Of a stretch of DNA of 64,000 nt, positions 62,197 through 64,000 are shown piece after piece (position 1 is the first letter of the stretch; the number at the start of each line of letters is the position of its first letter). The notes beneath the pieces are model-generated. The model searched no databases. It saw nothing but the letters and a program-made list of their open reading frames with translations, and was not told where the DNA came from. Source of the DNA: Pseudomonadota bacterium (lineage in GTDB: Bacteria > Myxococcota_A > Polyangia > Polyangiales > Polyangiaceae); assembly GCA_023423895.1 (NCBI GenBank), contig JAFAER010000093.1, forward strand, positions 1 through 64,000, given 5' to 3'. The translations under genes were made by a program, and so were the position numbers.

Positions 62197-63015
62197 ATGA
62201 ATGTCATCAACCAGTCCGTCGGCGAGCTCCTGCGCGGCTGGCGCCAGCGCCGGCGCATGAGCCAGCTCGATCTCGCGTCGCACGCGGAGATCTCGCAGCG
62301 GCATCTGAGCTTCCTCGAGTCGGGACGTTCGATGCCGAGCCGCGAGATGATCCTCCGGCTCGCCCGACATCTGGAGATTCCGTCGCGCGAGCGGAACACC
62401 CTGCTCACGGCTGCAGGCTTCGCGCCGGTGTACCGCGAGCGATCGCTGTCGGACCCAGCGCTCGCGACGGCACGGAGCGCGGTCGAGCTCGTGCTCGATG
62501 CCTATTCACCGTTCCCCGCACTTGCGGTGGACCGGCACTGGTCGCTCCTCGCCGGGAATCAGGCGGTCTCGCAGTTCCTCGTCGGTGTCGACGAGCGGCT
62601 CCTGACTCCGCCGCTCAACGTCCTCCGCGTGAGCCTGCATCCAGACGGAATGGCTCCGCGCATCGAGAACCTCGCCGAATGGCGAGAGCACGTCCTGACG
62701 CGGCTGAAGCGGCAGATCGCCGTCTCGGGCGACGCCCATCTGTCCAAGCTGTACGAAGAGCTCGAGGCCTATCCGGCCCCGCGTGGACACCAGCGCACGA
62801 TCGAGCACGAGGAGAGCGTCGCCGTCCCTCTACGGATCCGATCGGCGGAAGGCGTGCTTTCGTTTCTGAGCACCACGACGGTGTTCGGAACGCCGGTCGA
62901 CATCACACTCTCGGAGCTCGCGATCGAGGCGTTCCTACCTGCGGACGCGGCAACGGCGGAAGCGCTTCGTGCGATCGCGGGCGCGATTCGAGCCCGAGCG
63001 CGAGCGCGTCCATGA
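62197..63015 (+). CDS. XRE/MmyB-like helix-turn-helix regulator
   Basis: 272 residues from ATG 62197. The N-terminal HTH_XRE (about 5-65) reads GELLRGWRQRRRMSQLDLAS, ISQRHLSFLESGRSMPSREM. The C-terminal part matches MmyB-like regulators with an enlarged ligand-binding domain: LDAYSPFPALAVDRHWSLLA, then LLTPPLNVLRVSLHPDGMAP. Such proteins bind small ligands, often fatty acids. It is divergent from the tandem SnoaL gene and is its probable controller. Confidence 0.92.
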   Translation: MNVINQSVGELLRGWRQRRRMSQLDLASHAEISQRHLSFLESGRSMPSREMILRLARHLEIPSRERNTLLTAAGFAPVYRERSLSDPALATARSAVELVLDAYSPFPALAVDRHWSLLAGNQAVSQFLVGVDERLLTPPLNVLRVSLHPDGMAPRIENLAEWREHVLTRLKRQIAVSGDAHLSKLYEELEAYPAPRGHQRTIEHEESVAVPLRIRSAEGVLSFLSTTTVFGTPVDITLSELAIEAFLPADAATAEALRAIAGAIRARARARP

Positions 63016-63025
63016 CCGTCGGGTG

Positions 63026-63607
63026 TCAGCTCCCCATGAGCCAGTCGAGCGCATCGTCGGCGAGCTCGATGCCGTCCTCTCCGACCTCGGTCGCGGGCTC
63101 GTCGAGCAGCGCGATGAGCCGCTCGATGAAGGCCTCGAAGGACGGCGCGATGACCGTGCGGCGGTCGTCCTTCATCGACACGACGATGATCTGCCCCACA
63201 TCCCCGCCCGGCGCAGGATCGAGATCGATGCAGTGGTGGTGACTCGATCCGTAGATCACCGTGAACGGCCACCACGCCTCGTGGACGAAGAGCGGACGTA
63301 CGGGACCGTCCACCTCGCCTGGGCCCTCGTCCCACTCCCGCATCGAGCGCCACTCGCCGGCGGCGTACCCGAGCGGGAGGATCTCGAACGCCCTGATGAT
63401 CGGCGCGAGGCTGCCGATGCCGGGCCGATCTCCCAGGACGAAGCGCTGACCGTCGTGTGCGCGAAGGAAGCTCACGTAGTCGCTCGGCAGCGACCGGCCG
63501 AGGAGCGCCTCCGTCTTGGCGAGGGCAGCGTCCGCGAGAGGAGCGCCGAGCGAGTCGAGAAGTGCAGGTGCGTGCGACGCCAGCCAGCGGGACAGGGGGG
63601 ACGTCAT
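63026..63607 (-). CDS. SMI1/KNR4-family protein
   Basis: 193 residues from ATG 63607; the frame goes on upstream without domain. The SMI1/KNR4 fold is visible in AKTEALLGRSLPSDYVSFLR, AHDGQRF and IIRAFEILPLGY; EAWWPFTVIYGSSHHHCIDL and IIVVSMKDDRRTVIAPSFEA follow. In bacteria such proteins are often immunity proteins against polymorphic toxins. No toxin gene is adjacent in the window, so role is unsure. It converges on the XRE gene, with 10 bases between. Confidence 0.85.
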   Translation of the reverse strand: MTSPLSRWLASHAPALLDSLGAPLADAALAKTEALLGRSLPSDYVSFLRAHDGQRFVLGDRPGIGSLAPIIRAFEILPLGYAAGEWRSMREWDEGPGEVDGPVRPLFVHEAWWPFTVIYGSSHHHCIDLDPAPGGDVGQIIVVSMKDDRRTVIAPSFEAFIERLIALLDEPATEVGEDGIELADDALDWLMGS

Positions 63608-63790
63608 CGGGAAGCATGACGATGCACGACGGGCGGCGGTCCGGCAACCGACGGATACATCCTTCCGTCCGGCTCGACCGCCAGCGCGAGCATGACCACC
63701 GCCGCCCGGCCGCGCGTTCCGACTTAAGTATCGGGACGTCCGGCCGTTGGCTCCTTTGGGTAGTCGGAGCCGCCTCAGGGCGGACGGAAC

Positions 63791-64000
63791 ATGGTCAGGT
63801 GGACGGTCAAGCACCGTTGGTTTGCGTACACGGTGTCGCTCCTCGGGCTCGGGATGGGCCTGCAGATCCTCGTCTCCTACGGGTTCCAGCGCTGGGGGGC
63901 GACGTTCGGAGCGAAGAGCTGGCTCAGCGCAGCAACGAGCGTCGGTGTGGAGGCAGAGCTCAGGGCTTCCCTGAGCGAGCTCACGGTCGCCGCGGAGCGC
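63791..64000 (+). CDS. Membrane-anchored protein, truncated by window end
   Basis: An open frame starts at ATG 63791 and continues without stop to the last base (70 codons). The N-terminus has a basic start (MVRWTVKHRW) and a hydrophobic stretch (FAYTVSLLGLGMGLQILVSY) that would anchor it, then a helical region. It may be a sensor kinase or other membrane protein, but the visible part is too short to tell. Confidence 0.6.
   Translation, partial: MVRWTVKHRWFAYTVSLLGLGMGLQILVSYGFQRWGATFGAKSWLSAATSVGVEAELRASLSELTVAAER

Overview
The window is high-GC, densely coded DNA from what is most likely a Myxococcota bacterium of the Polyangia/Sorangiineae type. The evidence is the GC-rich third codon positions, the many exported lipoproteins with a cysteine lipobox followed by an acidic Asp/Ala/Gly linker, the RCC1, beta-propeller and EGF-like surface proteins, and the ECF sigma factors in long overlapping operons. 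The genus cannot be fixed from the sequence alone.

The dominant feature is a lipoprotein cassette present three times. Each copy encodes, in the same order, a disulfide-rich lipoprotein, two beta-propeller lipoproteins, an RCC1-repeat lipoprotein and an IgGFc-binding-type lipoprotein. Copy 1 is on the minus strand (10396 to 3392), copy 2 on the plus strand (30844 to 38895) and copy 3 on the minus strand (55180 to 46924). Copies 2 and 3 begin with an ECF sigma factor and a single-span membrane protein with a cytoplasmic N-terminus and a TPR-like periplasmic end, so they are seven-gene units. Copy 1 lacks these two genes. Almost every junction is a 1 to 4 base stop/start overlap, so the proteins are probably made together. 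I infer a self-regulated surface or adhesion complex; its function is unknown.

Layout. 1-2222: a decayed DDE transposase and flanking DNA. 2223-10396: a Dickkopf-like cysteine-rich lipoprotein and cassette 1. 10777-15440: an FKBP-type isomerase, a putative MNIO (DUF692) peptide-modification operon with a small lipoprotein ending in a CPPCGMG motif, and a choice-of-anchor-I lipoprotein with a collagen-like stalk. 15713-24101: housekeeping and metabolic genes (SDR, M13 peptidase, GFA enzyme, site-2 protease, phosphotransferase-like kinase, methyltransferase). 24102-30594: a beta-helix/diheme cytochrome pair, a LuxR regulator, small lipoproteins and an EGF-repeat lipoprotein divergent from cassette 2. 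30844-38895: cassette 2. 39247-46728: a TolB-like propeller, a methyltransferase, two Rnk-like transcription factors, a VOC pseudogene with one stop codon, and small envelope proteins. 46924-56291: cassette 3 with an outer-membrane-like protein just upstream. 56537-64000: a LysR/aldo-keto reductase divergent pair, a phosphate-porin-like barrel, a DksA-like protein without cysteines, tRNA-Glu, a tandem SnoaL protein opposite an XRE regulator, a SMI1/KNR4 protein, and a membrane protein cut by the window edge.
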